In this document: positions 1-8,326 of the stretch, piece by piece
Position numbering within the stretch: the first letter of the stretch is position 1
How the letters are laid out: every line of letters begins with the position of its first letter
NCBI GenBank assembly: GCA_003132665.1
Contig: PKYN01000009.1
Location: forward strand, 265,714-329,713
Direction of reading: 5' to 3'
Length of the DNA: 64,000 nucleotides
DNA from: Actinomycetota bacterium
GTDB lineage: Bacteria > Actinomycetota > Thermoleophilia > Gaiellales > Gaiellaceae
Position numbers and translations under genes: made by a program
The notes under the pieces: model-generated
Databases searched by the model: none
The model's input: the letters and a program-made list of their open reading frames with translations, nothing else
Told to the model about the DNA's origin: nothing

Positions 1-213
1 CCGCACCGCGCGGTCGTGACCGGCCCGGCGCCGCTCGTCGGCGACCGCATGGAAAGCCCCGACATTCGCGCCGGCATGGCGATGCTGATCGCGAGCCTGT
101 GCGCCGAGGGCGTCTCGACCATCGGCAACATTGGCCAGATCGACCGCGGCTACGAGCGCATCGACGAGCGCCTGCGCTCGCTCGGCGCCTCGATCGAGCG
201 AATCTCCAGCTGA
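1..213 (+). CDS. murA: UDP-N-acetylglucosamine 1-carboxyvinyltransferase, C-terminal end (partial)
   Basis: The window opens inside this gene; 70 codons up to the TGA at 211-213 are visible. The family catalyses the first committed step of peptidoglycan synthesis, adding enolpyruvate to UDP-GlcNAc in the cytoplasm. The tail matches the MurA end: residues HRAVV near the edge, then [19 protein letters not shown], then the family signature [10 protein letters not shown]-type block (here [18 protein letters not shown]). The active-site cysteine lies upstream of the window. An HisB-like gene follows 48 bases later with its own -10 hexamer, so the two need not share a transcript. The family call is firm; completeness cannot be judged. 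Confidence 0.93.
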   Translation, partial: PHRAVVTGPAPLVGDRMESPDIRAGMAMLIASLCAEGVSTIGNIGQIDRGYERIDERLRSLGASIERISS

Positions 214-261
214 GCTCGAAAAGGGCTGCGTCGCCGGTTTCGAGTTCGATAGGGTGCTGTC

Positions 262-801
262 ATGGCCTCGGACGAGTCCGCCGCTACTCGTAGTACCGTC
301 CGGCTGACGCCGGCGCCGCGCGACGGCGGCGGAGCCGTTCACGTAGAGACGGGCGTCCCGGTGCTCGACCGCCTGCTCGAGCAGGTCGCTCGCTACGGCC
401 GTTTCGATCTCGCCCTGGCCGTCGCCTCCGATTCGGCCGAGGCCCAGGTCGTCGCCTCCGGGCGGGCTCTCGGCGCGGCGCTGGTCGAGCCACTCCGTGC
501 CGAGGGCGCAAGCGGGCACGGAGCCGGCTACATTCCTTCTGCCGAGGCGCTCGCGCATGTCGCTCTAGACCTGAGCGACGACCCCTGTCTGGTTTCCAAC
601 TTCGATCTTTCGGCTGCCCACGTCGGCGGGCTCGCCGGCGACATGGCCGTTCGCTTCCTGCGTGAGTTGGCGCAAGCGGCGGGAATAGTGCTTCACGTAC
701 GCCTCGTCGAGGGCAACGACACGCAGCACGTGCTGAACGCCATCTTCAAGGCGCTAGGCGTTGCGCTTGGCAGAGCCTGCGACGTGGGAAGAGAGCGGTA
801 G
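262..801 (+). CDS. HisB-like protein without metal ligands (probable pseudoenzyme)
   Basis: 179 residues, resembling imidazoleglycerol-phosphate dehydratase over its whole length: TGVPVLDRLLEQVARYGRFDL (31-50), EALAHVALDL (95-104) and IFKALGVAL (161-169). The catalytic Mn-binding HHxxE motifs of true HisB are lost. The first is replaced around E60-A61 and V64, the second is Q155-H156 with N159 in place of Glu, and the family HDH-type block reads LDR at 35-37. The protein should therefore not dehydrate imidazoleglycerol phosphate. It sits between murA and ridA, not in a his operon. A TAGGGT hexamer at 250-255 lies 6 bases before the ATG, fitting a leaderless start. The fold call is by motif spacing; the role is unknown. 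Confidence 0.72.
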   Translation: MASDESAATRSTVRLTPAPRDGGGAVHVETGVPVLDRLLEQVARYGRFDLALAVASDSAEAQVVASGRALGAALVEPLRAEGASGHGAGYIPSAEALAHVALDLSDDPCLVSNFDLSAAHVGGLAGDMAVRFLRELAQAAGIVLHVRLVEGNDTQHVLNAIFKALGVALGRACDVGRER

Positions 802-1193
802 TGAGCGAAAAGCGGATCGTTCGGAGCGAGACGGCGCCTGCGCCCTTCCAGGGAGCTCCCTACAGCCAGGCGATCGCGGCAGGCGGGCTGGTGTTCGTTT
901 CGGGCCAGCTCGGTCTCAAGCCGGGCGAGACGACGCTCGAGGGGAAGGGCATCGAAGAACAAACCCGGCAGGTGCTCGAGAACGTGAAGGCGATTCTCGA
1001 GCAGGCCGGCAGCGGGCTCGAGCGGCTGCTCAAGACCACAGTCTTTCTCGCCGACCTGGCGGATTTCGCGGCGATGAACAGCGTCTACGCCGACTACGTC
1101 GGAGTTGCACCGCCGGCGCGAGCGACCGTGCAGGTGGCGGCGCTTCCCTCCGGCGCCCTGGTAGAGATCGACGCAGTCGCTCTGGCCGAATAG
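801..1193 (+). CDS. ridA: RidA family reactive intermediate deaminase
   Basis: 130 residues, the usual RidA/YjgF length. RidA hydrolyses reactive enamine/imine intermediates from PLP enzymes and works as a cytoplasmic trimer. The hallmarks are visible: PYSQAI near 19-24, VFVSGQLG, and the C-terminal PARATVQVAALP followed by VEIDAVA, which carry the conserved Arg and Glu of the active site. The GTG start overlaps the stop of the HisB-like gene by one base, so the two are probably translated in a coupled way. The pairing of a dead HisB homologue with RidA is unexplained. Confidence 0.93.
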   Translation: MSEKRIVRSETAPAPFQGAPYSQAIAAGGLVFVSGQLGLKPGETTLEGKGIEEQTRQVLENVKAILEQAGSGLERLLKTTVFLADLADFAAMNSVYADYVGVAPPARATVQVAALPSGALVEIDAVALAE

Positions 1194-1206
1194 GTCTCTT
1201 TCGAAA

Positions 1207-2433
1207 ATGAGCGCTGAGGACGGGCCAGAAAACAAACCGCGCGAGGACGAGCGCTGGTTCACGAGGAGCGTCGCGGCGATCGGCGGCGCCAGCTTCTTCG
1301 CCGACCTCGGCTACGAGATGCCGACCTCGCTTCTGCCGAGTTTCCTGACTTCTACGCTGGGTGCGCCGGCCGCCGCGCTCGGATTGATCGAGGGCGTCGC
1401 CGACGGGCTCGGTGGCGTATCGCGTCTGGCCGGCGGCGCCATCGCCGACGATCCGGCCCGGCGGCGCAAGGCGGCCGTCGGTGGCTACACGGCGACTGCC
1501 TTTCTGGGCGGCGCAATCGGCCTGGCGACGGCGGTCTGGCAGGTCGGAGCCCTGCGCGTATCAGCCTGGGTCGCGCGCGGCCTGCGCGCCCCCTCGCGCA
1601 GCGCGCTTCTTACCGAGGCCGTCTCGGAAGGAACCTACGGGCGCGCCTTCGGCTACGAGCGGGCGATGGACAACCTGGGCGCGATCGGCGGGCCGCTACT
1701 CGCGATCGGGCTGGTGGCGCTCGTCGGCGTTCGCAGCGCGATCATGCTCAGCGTCATCCCCGGGCTGCTGGCGGCGCTTGCGATCTTCATCGGGATTCGC
1801 GCCATTCCGAGGGCAAAGCGGATCGAGCGGCGCCCGCTAAGGCTGCGCGTTCGCCCGGTGCTGCACGGGCGGCTGGGGCGGCTCTTCCTGGCGATCTCGG
1901 CCTTCGAGATCGGGAATGTGGCGGCGACCCTGCTCATCCTGCGCGCAACGGATCTACTGCAGCCGGCGCACGGTCGCGGCAGCGCGGTCAAGATCGCGCT
2001 CGGGCTGTATGCCGGCTACAACCTGGCCGGCGTCGTCGCCAGCTTTTTCGGGGGGCGCCTGGGCGACCGGCGCGGCATGATGCTCGTGTTCGGGCTGGGG
2101 GCGGCGGCATTCGCGGTCGCCTATGCGGGCCTGGCCGCCAGCGGCGCCTCGATCGTCCTGCTCGCCGTCTTCTTCTCCTTCGCCGGAGTCGGCATCGGCT
2201 TCGCCGAGACGGCCGAGCAGGCCGCGGTCGCCGGGCTCGCCCCGAGCGAGGTCGTCGGTTCGGCCTTCGGTCTCCTGGCCGCCGTGCAGAGCTTCGGCAA
2301 CTTCGCGGCCAGCGTCATCGCGGGCGCTCTCTGGACGCTCGTCTCGCCGCGTGCCGCATTCGCCTATCTGGGCTTCTGGATGCTCGTCTCGCTGGTGGCG
2401 CTCGTCTTCGTGCGCACGCGCGATCGCGCCTGA
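1207..2433 (+). CDS. MFS transporter
   Basis: 408 residues with about twelve hydrophobic segments, a short charged N-terminus and the MFS loop signature GGAIADDPARRRK near 76-88 (motif A-like). A second related loop, GGRLGDRRG, lies around 285, marking the usual two-fold symmetry. Such permeases move small solutes across the inner membrane by proton coupling; the substrate cannot be read from the sequence. The ATG follows ridA by 13 bases and is probably co-transcribed with it. Drug efflux and metabolite uptake are both possible. Confidence 0.85.
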   Translation: MSAEDGPENKPREDERWFTRSVAAIGGASFFADLGYEMPTSLLPSFLTSTLGAPAAALGLIEGVADGLGGVSRLAGGAIADDPARRRKAAVGGYTATAFLGGAIGLATAVWQVGALRVSAWVARGLRAPSRSALLTEAVSEGTYGRAFGYERAMDNLGAIGGPLLAIGLVALVGVRSAIMLSVIPGLLAALAIFIGIRAIPRAKRIERRPLRLRVRPVLHGRLGRLFLAISAFEIGNVAATLLILRATDLLQPAHGRGSAVKIALGLYAGYNLAGVVASFFGGRLGDRRGMMLVFGLGAAAFAVAYAGLAASGASIVLLAVFFSFAGVGIGFAETAEQAAVAGLAPSEVVGSAFGLLAAVQSFGNFAASVIAGALWTLVSPRAAFAYLGFWMLVSLVALVFVRTRDRA

Positions 2434-2471
2434 GCTCCTCCTCGGAGTCGTTTCGCGGTCACAATGACTGT

Positions 2472-5039
2472 GTGGAGCCCACGACGATCATCGCAACGCA
2501 CACCAACACGGATTTCGACGCGCTCGCCTCAATGCTGGCCGCGCGGCGGCTCTACCCGGGCTCGCTGGTGGCCCTGCAACCGACGCTGGCCCGCAACGTG
2601 CGCGAGTTCGTGCGCCTCTATGCCGACGAGCTCGAGTTGGTCGAGGCCGGCGCCGTCGATCTCTCACAGGTACACCGCCTGGTCGCGGTCGAGACGGTGC
2701 ACGCCTCGCGTCTCGGCGAGTTCGAGCCGCTGACACATGACGACGCGGTCGAGAAGATCGTCTTCGATCACCACGAGCGCGTCCAGCCCGAATGGGTGAA
2801 GCCCGAGAACCTCTACCTGACCGGGGAGGGAGCTCTGACCACCTCGCTGGTCGGCATCCTCGCCGAGCGCGAGCTGAGCGTCAGCCCGCTCGAGGCCACC
2901 GCCTTCGCGCTCGGAATTCACGAAGACACGGGCTCGCTCAGCTTCGCCTCGACCACTCAGCGCGACGCCGAGGCGATCGCCTGGTGCCTGCGCCACGGCG
3001 CGCGCCTGGGCGAGCTCGCCCATTTCCTTCGCCCCGCCCTGGGCGAGGAGGAACGAGAGCTCCTGCGCAAGCTGATGGAATCGACTCGTCCCGTGCGCGC
3101 CGCCGGCGTCGAGCTTCTGATCGCAAGCGCCAGCTGGCCGCACTATCTCGAGGACATCGCCCTGCTGGCGCACAAGCTGGTCGATCTGACCGATTGCGAA
3201 GCGCTCGCCTGCCTGGTCGAGATGGAGGGACGCGTGTTTGCCGTGCTGCGCAGCCGCGTGCCCGAGCTCGACGCTGCCCGGCTGGCGGCCGTGCTCGGTG
3301 GCGGCGGACATCACGGCGCCGCCTCGGCCTCGGCCCGTCTCTCGCTCGAGCAGGCCTGCCGGGCGATCGAAGAGGGGCTCGCCTCCGCGCTCGAGCAGCC
3401 GCCTTTAGCGCGCGAGGTGATGTCGAAGCCGCCGCGCTTCGTCGAGCCCGCGACGAAAGTCGCCGAGGCCATGGCCACCTGCCAGCGCTACCGCCAGTCG
3501 GGCGTCCTCGTGCTCGAACAGGGTCACCTGCGCGGCGTCGTCCATCGCGAGGACCTGGACAAGGCTCTTGGTCACGGCCTCGATCAGGCGCCGGTCAAGG
3601 CGATCATGGCGCTGGAGGTCGCCGTCTGCGCCCCCGACACCACGCTCCCCGAGCTGCGGCGGATGCTGCTCGATTCGGCGGCCGGACGGATCGCCGTGGT
3701 CGAGCGCGACGAGGTCATCGGCGTGGTTACACGCGACGATCTGCTCGCGGCTTTCGGCCTGCGCGAAGAACCGGCCCCCGCGCGCGGACCCAACCTCGAG
3801 CACGAGCTGGAGCAGCTGAAGGCCCTCATTCCTCTGCGCGAGGCGATCGCGACGCTCGGAGGCGCCTACGAGGGCATCTATCTCGTCGGCGGATCTGTGC
3901 GCGACGTCCTGCTCGAAGCCAAGGGCTTCGACGTCGACATCGCCGTCGAAGGCGACGCGATCGGCCTGGCAAAGGAGCTTGGGCGACTGCTGCGCGGGCG
4001 CGTTCGCGTGCACGAGAAATTCGGCACGGCGGTCGTGCTCTACGGCGACGAGGCTCGCGTGGACGTCGTAACTACACGCACCGAGTTCTACGACGCGCCG
4101 GCGGCGCTGCCCTCGGTCGAGCACGCCGGCATCCGCGAGGATCTGTTCCGGCGCGACTTCACCGTCAATGCAATGGCGGTGTCGCTCAAGGCGGAGGACT
4201 TCGGGCGGCTGGTCGATCCCTTCGGCGGCCGGCGTGACATCGCAAAGCGGCGCCTGCGCGTGCTGCACAACCTCTCCCTCGTCGACGATCCCACGCGCAT
4301 CTTCCGCGCCGTTCGCTACGAGAGCCGGCTCGGCTTTCGCATGGACGAGCACGCCGCCCAGCTGGCGCGCAGCTGTGTGGAGATGGGGCTGTTCGACGAT
4401 CTCTCCTCCGCGCGGCTGCGCGACGAGCTGATTGCCATCCTCGACGAGCCGGACGCGCCGCGCTCGATACTGCGCCTCGCCGAGCTAGGCGTCGCCGCCG
4501 CCGTGCATCCGCATCTGGCGGCCGACGAGGAGGCGGCGGCACTGGTCGAGCGCCTCAATGCTCTACGCGACCGCTACGCCCCCGAGCTGCCCCGCTGGCG
4601 ACTCGGGCTGGCCGTGCTCGCCCGCAATCTGGCGACCTACGAGCTCTACTCCTGGCTCGGGCGCCTGCGCCTGCGCCGCCGCGACGTCGAGAAGATCGTG
4701 GCCGCGGTCGTCTTCGCGCCTCGCCTGGTCGAGCGCCTGCAGCGCGAGATCAGCCCGGCCGAGATAGTCGCGCTGGTCGAGCCGGTGGCTCCCGACGCGC
4801 CCCTCATCGCCCTGGGCATGCACGAGCTTCCGGCCCTCGAGGAGTACTTCGAGCGCCTGCGCGAGATCGAGCTCGAGATCGGCGGCGGCGATCTTGTTGC
4901 GCTGGGACTCGGGCAGTCGCCGCGGGTGGGGGAGATCCTGGCCGAGCTGCGCCGGCGCAAGCTGGATGGGGCGCTGGCCGGGCGCGAGGCCGAGCTCGCC
5001 GCCGCCAAAGAGCTGATCGACGAGGTCGCCCGAGCGTGA
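2472..5039 (+). CDS. DHH phosphoesterase - tandem CBS - tRNA nucleotidyltransferase fusion
   Basis: 855 residues in three parts. Residues about 1-310 are a DHH/DHHA1 phosphoesterase: DFDALAS, FDHHERV, HEDTGSLSFASTT and GGGGHHGAASA. Residues about 315-430 are two CBS repeats that usually bind adenine nucleotides. From about 450 there is a class II CCA-adding/poly(A) polymerase head: VGGSVRDVLL, then FDVDIAVEGD with the metal-binding Asp pair, RRDFTVNAMA and the DDPTRIFRAVRYESR block. The architecture is known from bacteria with split or multifunctional CCA/A-adding enzymes and probably acts on tRNA 3' ends; whether it adds CCA, A or tails RNA cannot be told. GTG start; pgeF overlaps by 4 bases. 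Confidence 0.88.
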   Translation: MEPTTIIATHTNTDFDALASMLAARRLYPGSLVALQPTLARNVREFVRLYADELELVEAGAVDLSQVHRLVAVETVHASRLGEFEPLTHDDAVEKIVFDHHERVQPEWVKPENLYLTGEGALTTSLVGILAERELSVSPLEATAFALGIHEDTGSLSFASTTQRDAEAIAWCLRHGARLGELAHFLRPALGEEERELLRKLMESTRPVRAAGVELLIASASWPHYLEDIALLAHKLVDLTDCEALACLVEMEGRVFAVLRSRVPELDAARLAAVLGGGGHHGAASASARLSLEQACRAIEEGLASALEQPPLAREVMSKPPRFVEPATKVAEAMATCQRYRQSGVLVLEQGHLRGVVHREDLDKALGHGLDQAPVKAIMALEVAVCAPDTTLPELRRMLLDSAAGRIAVVERDEVIGVVTRDDLLAAFGLREEPAPARGPNLEHELEQLKALIPLREAIATLGGAYEGIYLVGGSVRDVLLEAKGFDVDIAVEGDAIGLAKELGRLLRGRVRVHEKFGTAVVLYGDEARVDVVTTRTEFYDAPAALPSVEHAGIREDLFRRDFTVNAMAVSLKAEDFGRLVDPFGGRRDIAKRRLRVLHNLSLVDDPTRIFRAVRYESRLGFRMDEHAAQLARSCVEMGLFDDLSSARLRDELIAILDEPDAPRSILRLAELGVAAAVHPHLAADEEAAALVERLNALRDRYAPELPRWRLGLAVLARNLATYELYSWLGRLRLRRRDVEKIVAAVVFAPRLVERLQREISPAEIVALVEPVAPDAPLIALGMHELPALEEYFERLREIELEIGGGDLVALGLGQSPRVGEILAELRRRKLDGALAGREAELAAAKELIDEVARA

Positions 5040-5767
5040 CGGAGTCCTTCTACCTGTGGCAGGCTCCCGGCCCGTATCGGGTTGCCTTTTCCACTCGCGT
5101 CGGCGGCGTCAGCGAGGGCGTCTTCAGCTCGCTCAACCTGAGCGATCAAGGCGGCGACGAGTCCGAACGGGTGCAGGAAAACCGCGCTCGCCTCTGTCGC
5201 TCGCTGGAGATCGACCCGTCCGAGGCGACCATGGCCCAGCAGCGTCACGGCGCGGTTGCCCGGCGCGCCGAGGCGGTCGGCCTGGCCTCGCCGAACGCCG
5301 ACTTCCCCGAGTGCGACGCCCTCTGGAGCGAGGAGCCCGGCCTGGGGATGATGCTCGTCACGGCCGATTGCCTACCGATCGCGATTGCCCGCGCCGAGGG
5401 CGAACGGCCAGCCCTGGCCCTGGTGCATGCGGGCTGGCGCGGACTGCTCGGGGGCGTGATCGAGTCGGTCTCGCGGGCTCTCGGTCCGGGCCGGACGAAG
5501 GCCGTGCTCGGGCCGGCGATCGGACCGTGCTGTTTCGAGGTTTCGGAGGAGGTGGCGGCGAGCTTTCGCCGGCGCTTCGGCCGCGAGGTGGCCAGCGGGC
5601 GCAAGGTCAACCTTTGGCTCGCAGCCGAGAGAGCGCTGGCCGCCGCCGGTTGCAGCGGCGCCGAGCGCATCGAGCTTTGCACCTCCTGCCATCCGGAGCT
5701 CTTCTTCTCGCACCGGCGCGACCAGGGCCAGACGGGACGCCAGGGGGTCATCGGTGCGATCGACTGA
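5036..5767 (+). CDS. pgeF: PgeF/YfiH multicopper-polyphenol-oxidase-fold purine nucleoside phosphorylase
   Basis: 243 residues, the usual family length. Members (DUF152, YfiH, YlmD) are zinc enzymes that cleave or deaminate purine nucleosides; in some bacteria they also edit peptidoglycan precursors. The zinc ligand set is visible: QQRHGA, VTADCLPI and VHAGWRG, followed by GPAIGPCCFEV. The GTG start shares GTGA with the stop of the preceding fusion gene, and the YggS-type gene overlaps its end by 14 bases, so the three form one coupled unit. The pgeF-yggS-sepF order is typical of actinobacterial division regions. Confidence 0.92.
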   Translation: MTESFYLWQAPGPYRVAFSTRVGGVSEGVFSSLNLSDQGGDESERVQENRARLCRSLEIDPSEATMAQQRHGAVARRAEAVGLASPNADFPECDALWSEEPGLGMMLVTADCLPIAIARAEGERPALALVHAGWRGLLGGVIESVSRALGPGRTKAVLGPAIGPCCFEVSEEVAASFRRRFGREVASGRKVNLWLAAERALAAAGCSGAERIELCTSCHPELFFSHRRDQGQTGRQGVIGAID

Positions 5768-6359
5768 GGAGATTCGCGAGCGTTATGAGCGCATCTGCGA
5801 GCGTGTCGGAACGGGTGTCACGGTAGTCGCCGCGACCAAGTACGTCTCGCTCGAGGAGATGGGCGCTTTGGCGGAGGCGGGCATCGAGGTGGTTGGCGAA
5901 AACCGGGCCCAGGCGCTGGAGGCCAAACAGGCGCAATACGGGGCAGCCTTCCGCTGGCACTTCATCGGCCACCTGCAAAGCCGCAAGGCTCCGCTGGTGA
6001 GCGCGCTGTGCGAACTCTGTCACTCGCTGGCGAGCGAGTCGGCGGCCCGGCAGCTGAGCATTCCTTCGCTGGTAGAGGTCAATCTCGCCGGCGAAGAAAC
6101 GAAATCCGGCATCGCTCCCGAAAAGCTCGAGGACTTCCTCGCTTTCTGCGCTCAGGTCGGTGTCGATGTTCGCGGCCTGATGACCATGCCGCCGCTCACC
6201 GGCGATGCCGAGGACTCGCGCCCTTACTTCCGGCGCCTGCGCGAGCTGGCCGAGCGCTTCTCGCTCACGCAGCTCTCGATGGGCACCAGCCAGGATTATC
6301 TCGTCGCCGCCGAGGAAGGCGCCACCTACGTTCGCGTCGGCAGCGCCCTCTGGAGCTAG
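5754..6359 (+). CDS. YggS/PROSC-type pyridoxal phosphate homeostasis protein
   Basis: 201 residues, slightly shorter than the usual 220-230. The family binds PLP on one lysine in a TIM-barrel fold and buffers free PLP in the cytoplasm. The lysine is in AATKYVS near residue 27; GENRAQ, WHFIGHLQSRK, VEVNLAGEETKSG, RGLMTMPP and LSMGTSQDY are all in family order. The segment after HLQSRK is about 15-20 residues shorter than in E. coli YggS, which accounts for the size. The GTG start lies inside the end of pgeF. It is the last gene before two minus-strand orphans and then sepF. Confidence 0.93.
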   Translation: MRSTEEIRERYERICERVGTGVTVVAATKYVSLEEMGALAEAGIEVVGENRAQALEAKQAQYGAAFRWHFIGHLQSRKAPLVSALCELCHSLASESAARQLSIPSLVEVNLAGEETKSGIAPEKLEDFLAFCAQVGVDVRGLMTMPPLTGDAEDSRPYFRRLRELAERFSLTQLSMGTSQDYLVAAEEGATYVRVGSALWS

Positions 6360-6808
6360 CGCCGGCCGGCAAAGCGGCGCTCGAAATCTCGCTCGAGGTA
6401 GAAACGCTGAGCGGAGGCAATCAGCGCGTAGGCAGCGAAGATGCCACCGACGAAGGCCGGCAGGATCTCCAACCTCTTGCCCGTGAGCAGATACGCCACA
6501 GCGATCGAGAGCGCGGCCGTGGCGACAACCAGCAAACCGGCTGTAGAGCTTCGATCGGGCGAGGGCAAGACGGGGTCGCTTTCCCAGTCGACTCGGCGCA
6601 CGAACGCTGGCTGAGCCAGGGCGAGACGGCCGCAAACGTAGAGCACGGCCCCCTCGACGAGACCGATGGCCGCGACCAGAGCGGTCGAAGCGCGCGGCCG
6701 CAGGACGTCTCCCAGCCCCAGCAAGGCGAAGGAGGACACGATTTCGAGCGCAAGCTGGGAGAGTGTGCAGGCAAGAGCGCGTTCCCAGCGTGCTCGGACT
6801 TCGATCAT
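6356..6808 (-). CDS. small membrane protein, unknown function
   Basis: 150 residues with four likely membrane segments at about 20-36, 44-64, 92-110 and 118-134, and a charged C-terminal end rich in Arg. The reading frame is open from an ATG at 6806-6808 and its stop overlaps that of the convergent YggS-type gene by 4 bases. I do not recognise the family. It lies downstream of the HTH/zinc-finger gene on the same strand, 10 bases away, so the two may form a short operon. The hydrophobic pattern argues for a real gene; no function can be assigned. Confidence 0.55.
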   Translation of the reverse strand: MIEVRARWERALACTLSQLALEIVSSFALLGLGDVLRPRASTALVAAIGLVEGAVLYVCGRLALAQPAFVRRVDWESDPVLPSPDRSSTAGLLVVATAALSIAVAYLLTGKRLEILPAFVGGIFAAYALIASAQRFYLERDFERRFAGRR

Positions 6809-6818
6809 CGCGGCGAGT

Positions 6819-7187
6819 CTAGCGCGCTACCCGCTCGGCCTCTTCTGCCCCGTGATACGGGCAGTAACGCGATCCGATCATGGCCGAGCGCCGGCAAGGG
6901 CGCCCGTAGATCGTCTCGCCCTGGCAGCGCCTGGCCTTGTTCGCGGCTAGCAGTCTGTTCGCCGCGGCTCGCGACCGCGGTTGGTAGTCGTAGCGCTGGA
7001 AGAGCCGGTACAGCGCCACGGTGGCCGAGTGAGCGCTCGAGTAGCCCCACTGCTCGTAACCCCGCCGCGCTATCTCCGGGATGCTCAGCCGAGCGCGCTC
7101 GTGCAGCAGGTGAGCAGCCCGAAGCTGTTCGGGGGAAAGCAGGGCATGAGTAGGCCCTCGTCTCAGCTTCCAGCGCTCTGAGCTCAT
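6819..7187 (-). CDS. HTH-like protein with C-terminal Cys3-His knuckle
   Basis: 122 residues. The N-terminal half contains a helix-turn-helix-like segment (LSPEQLRAAHLLHERARLS, then IPEIARRGYEQWGYSSAHS). The C-terminal part has a metal-knuckle pattern C-x9-C-x10-C-x2-H, with CQGETIYGRPC and YCPYH. Knuckles of the form CxxxxxxGxxC...YCxxH recur in small actinobacterial and phage proteins of unknown function. It could be a DNA-binding regulator. It lies opposite sepF across a 182-base promoter region and may be co-transcribed with the membrane protein after it. Confidence 0.55.
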   Translation of the reverse strand: MSSERWKLRRGPTHALLSPEQLRAAHLLHERARLSIPEIARRGYEQWGYSSAHSATVALYRLFQRYDYQPRSRAAANRLLAANKARRCQGETIYGRPCRRSAMIGSRYCPYHGAEEAERVAR

Positions 7188-7355
7188 TAGTCAAAGACGC
7201 TGTAGCGGGCGGACTGCGGCGTCCTACTCCGTCCGTTCGTTTCGGGATCGCGGCGGCTCATCTCGAACTTGACAGAGGGGAACTTTCTCACAGTGTTGCC
7301 ATAAAGTCAACTTTTCTTCGGGCGCCCTTCCCGCGATGTCAACCGCAGTGGGGGT

Positions 7356-7361
7356 TACAAT
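7356..7361 (+). promoter_or_regulatory. -10 hexamer of sepF, leaderless arrangement
   Basis: TACAAT lies 8 bases upstream of the sepF ATG at 7370. Transcription would begin within a few bases of the start codon. No Shine-Dalgarno sequence fits between. No good -35 is found at 17 bases; a TTGACA at 7269-7274 is too far to pair with it. Confidence 0.55.
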
Positions 7362-7369
7362 CGGGGCAT

Positions 7370-7939
7370 ATGGGGTTCGCGGACGTCTGGAACCGGACGC
7401 TCGTCTATTTCGGCATAGCCGAAGAGGAAGACTGGGACGAGGACGGTTACGTCACCGAAGAGGCCGAGCGCACGTACAGCGAGCGGCCGAATGTGCGCCG
7501 GCTGACGCCGCGTCGTCGCGCTGCCGAGCCTGATGATTGGAGCGAGCCCGAGAGCCCGCGCGAGAGCCCGCGTCAGCGCGCCGCCGTGACGCTGCGCCCC
7601 GCCACCCGCCTGCGCGGTGTCGAGGCGGCGCCGATGGCCGTTCCCGACGACGGAATCTCGCCGGCGCGTGTTCACCTCGTCGTCCCACGCGGCTTCAACG
7701 ACGCGCAGCAGATCGCCGATCACTTCAAGCAGGGCATACCCGTGATCCTCAACCTGCAGGGCGTCGACAGCGAGCTCTCCAAGCGGCTGGTCGACTTCGC
7801 CAGCGGGCTGACCTATGCGCTCGACGGCGGGATGCAACGCGTCGCCGACAAGGTTTTCCTGCTCACGCCGCAGCACGTCGAGGTCTCGGCCGAGGAACGC
7901 GCTCGCATGATCGAGCGCGGCTTCTTCAACCAGGCCTGA
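7370..7939 (+). CDS. sepF: cell division protein SepF
   Basis: 189 residues. SepF anchors FtsZ to the membrane and organises the septal ring in bacteria without FtsA, such as actinobacteria. The N-terminal amphipathic membrane helix (MGFADVWNRTLVYFGI) is followed by an acidic stretch, a disordered Arg/Pro/Ser-rich linker to about residue 100, and the C-terminal SepF domain. The domain shows VVPRGFNDAQQIADHFKQG, VILNLQGVDSELSKRLVDF, FASGLTYALDGGMQRVADK and VFLLTPQHVEV. The yggT and divIVA genes follow in the standard order, so this is the actinobacterial division cluster without ftsZ, which must lie upstream of murA's neighbours or elsewhere. Confidence 0.96.
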   Translation: MGFADVWNRTLVYFGIAEEEDWDEDGYVTEEAERTYSERPNVRRLTPRRRAAEPDDWSEPESPRESPRQRAAVTLRPATRLRGVEAAPMAVPDDGISPARVHLVVPRGFNDAQQIADHFKQGIPVILNLQGVDSELSKRLVDFASGLTYALDGGMQRVADKVFLLTPQHVEVSAEERARMIERGFFNQA

Positions 7940-8002
7940 GTTGCATCGGTGAATCGGGCAGAGAGCGTAGGAACGAGCGCGAGCGGCACGAATTGACGCA
8001 GT

Positions 8003-8311
8003 GTGGGCAATGAGGCCAGCTTGACGATGCTCTGTTCGGTCACCGGCCAGGTGATGACGCTGGTGAACGTCTTCGTATCGGTCTATTCGCTGATCATCTT
8101 CGTGTATGTCCTCAGCTCCTGGATCCCGCTGCCCTACAACACGACTCTCAATCGAATCCGTCGCTTTCTCTCCGATGCTTGTGATCCTTATCTCCGTCTG
8201 TTTCGGCGTGTGCTGCCGTCCCTTGGGGGAATCGATCTATCTCCAATCGTCGCCGTGCTGGTGCTCTGGCTGGCCGACCGGTTGGTCTTCGAAGTGCTTT
8301 CGCAGCTCTGA
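8003..8311 (+). CDS. YggT family membrane protein
   Basis: 102 residues from a GTG at 8003; an in-frame ATG at 8027 would give 94 residues and is an equally good start. Two long hydrophobic segments (about 15-40 and 75-98) bracket the conserved YggT loop, here SSWIPLPYNTTLNRIRRFL then DPYLRLFRRVLPSLGGIDLSP. YggT/YlmG proteins sit beside sepF and divIVA in Gram-positive bacteria and are linked to division and membrane protein organisation. The divIVA gene follows 15 bases on. Confidence 0.93.
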   Translation: MGNEASLTMLCSVTGQVMTLVNVFVSVYSLIIFVYVLSSWIPLPYNTTLNRIRRFLSDACDPYLRLFRRVLPSLGGIDLSPIVAVLVLWLADRLVFEVLSQL

Positions 8312-8326
8312 CAAGGAGGCATTCCA

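Noticed and set aside
6805-7194. 129-codon minus-strand frame alternative to the HTH gene
   Set aside because: It overlaps the 122-codon frame almost entirely and lacks the Cys/His pattern in sensible order.
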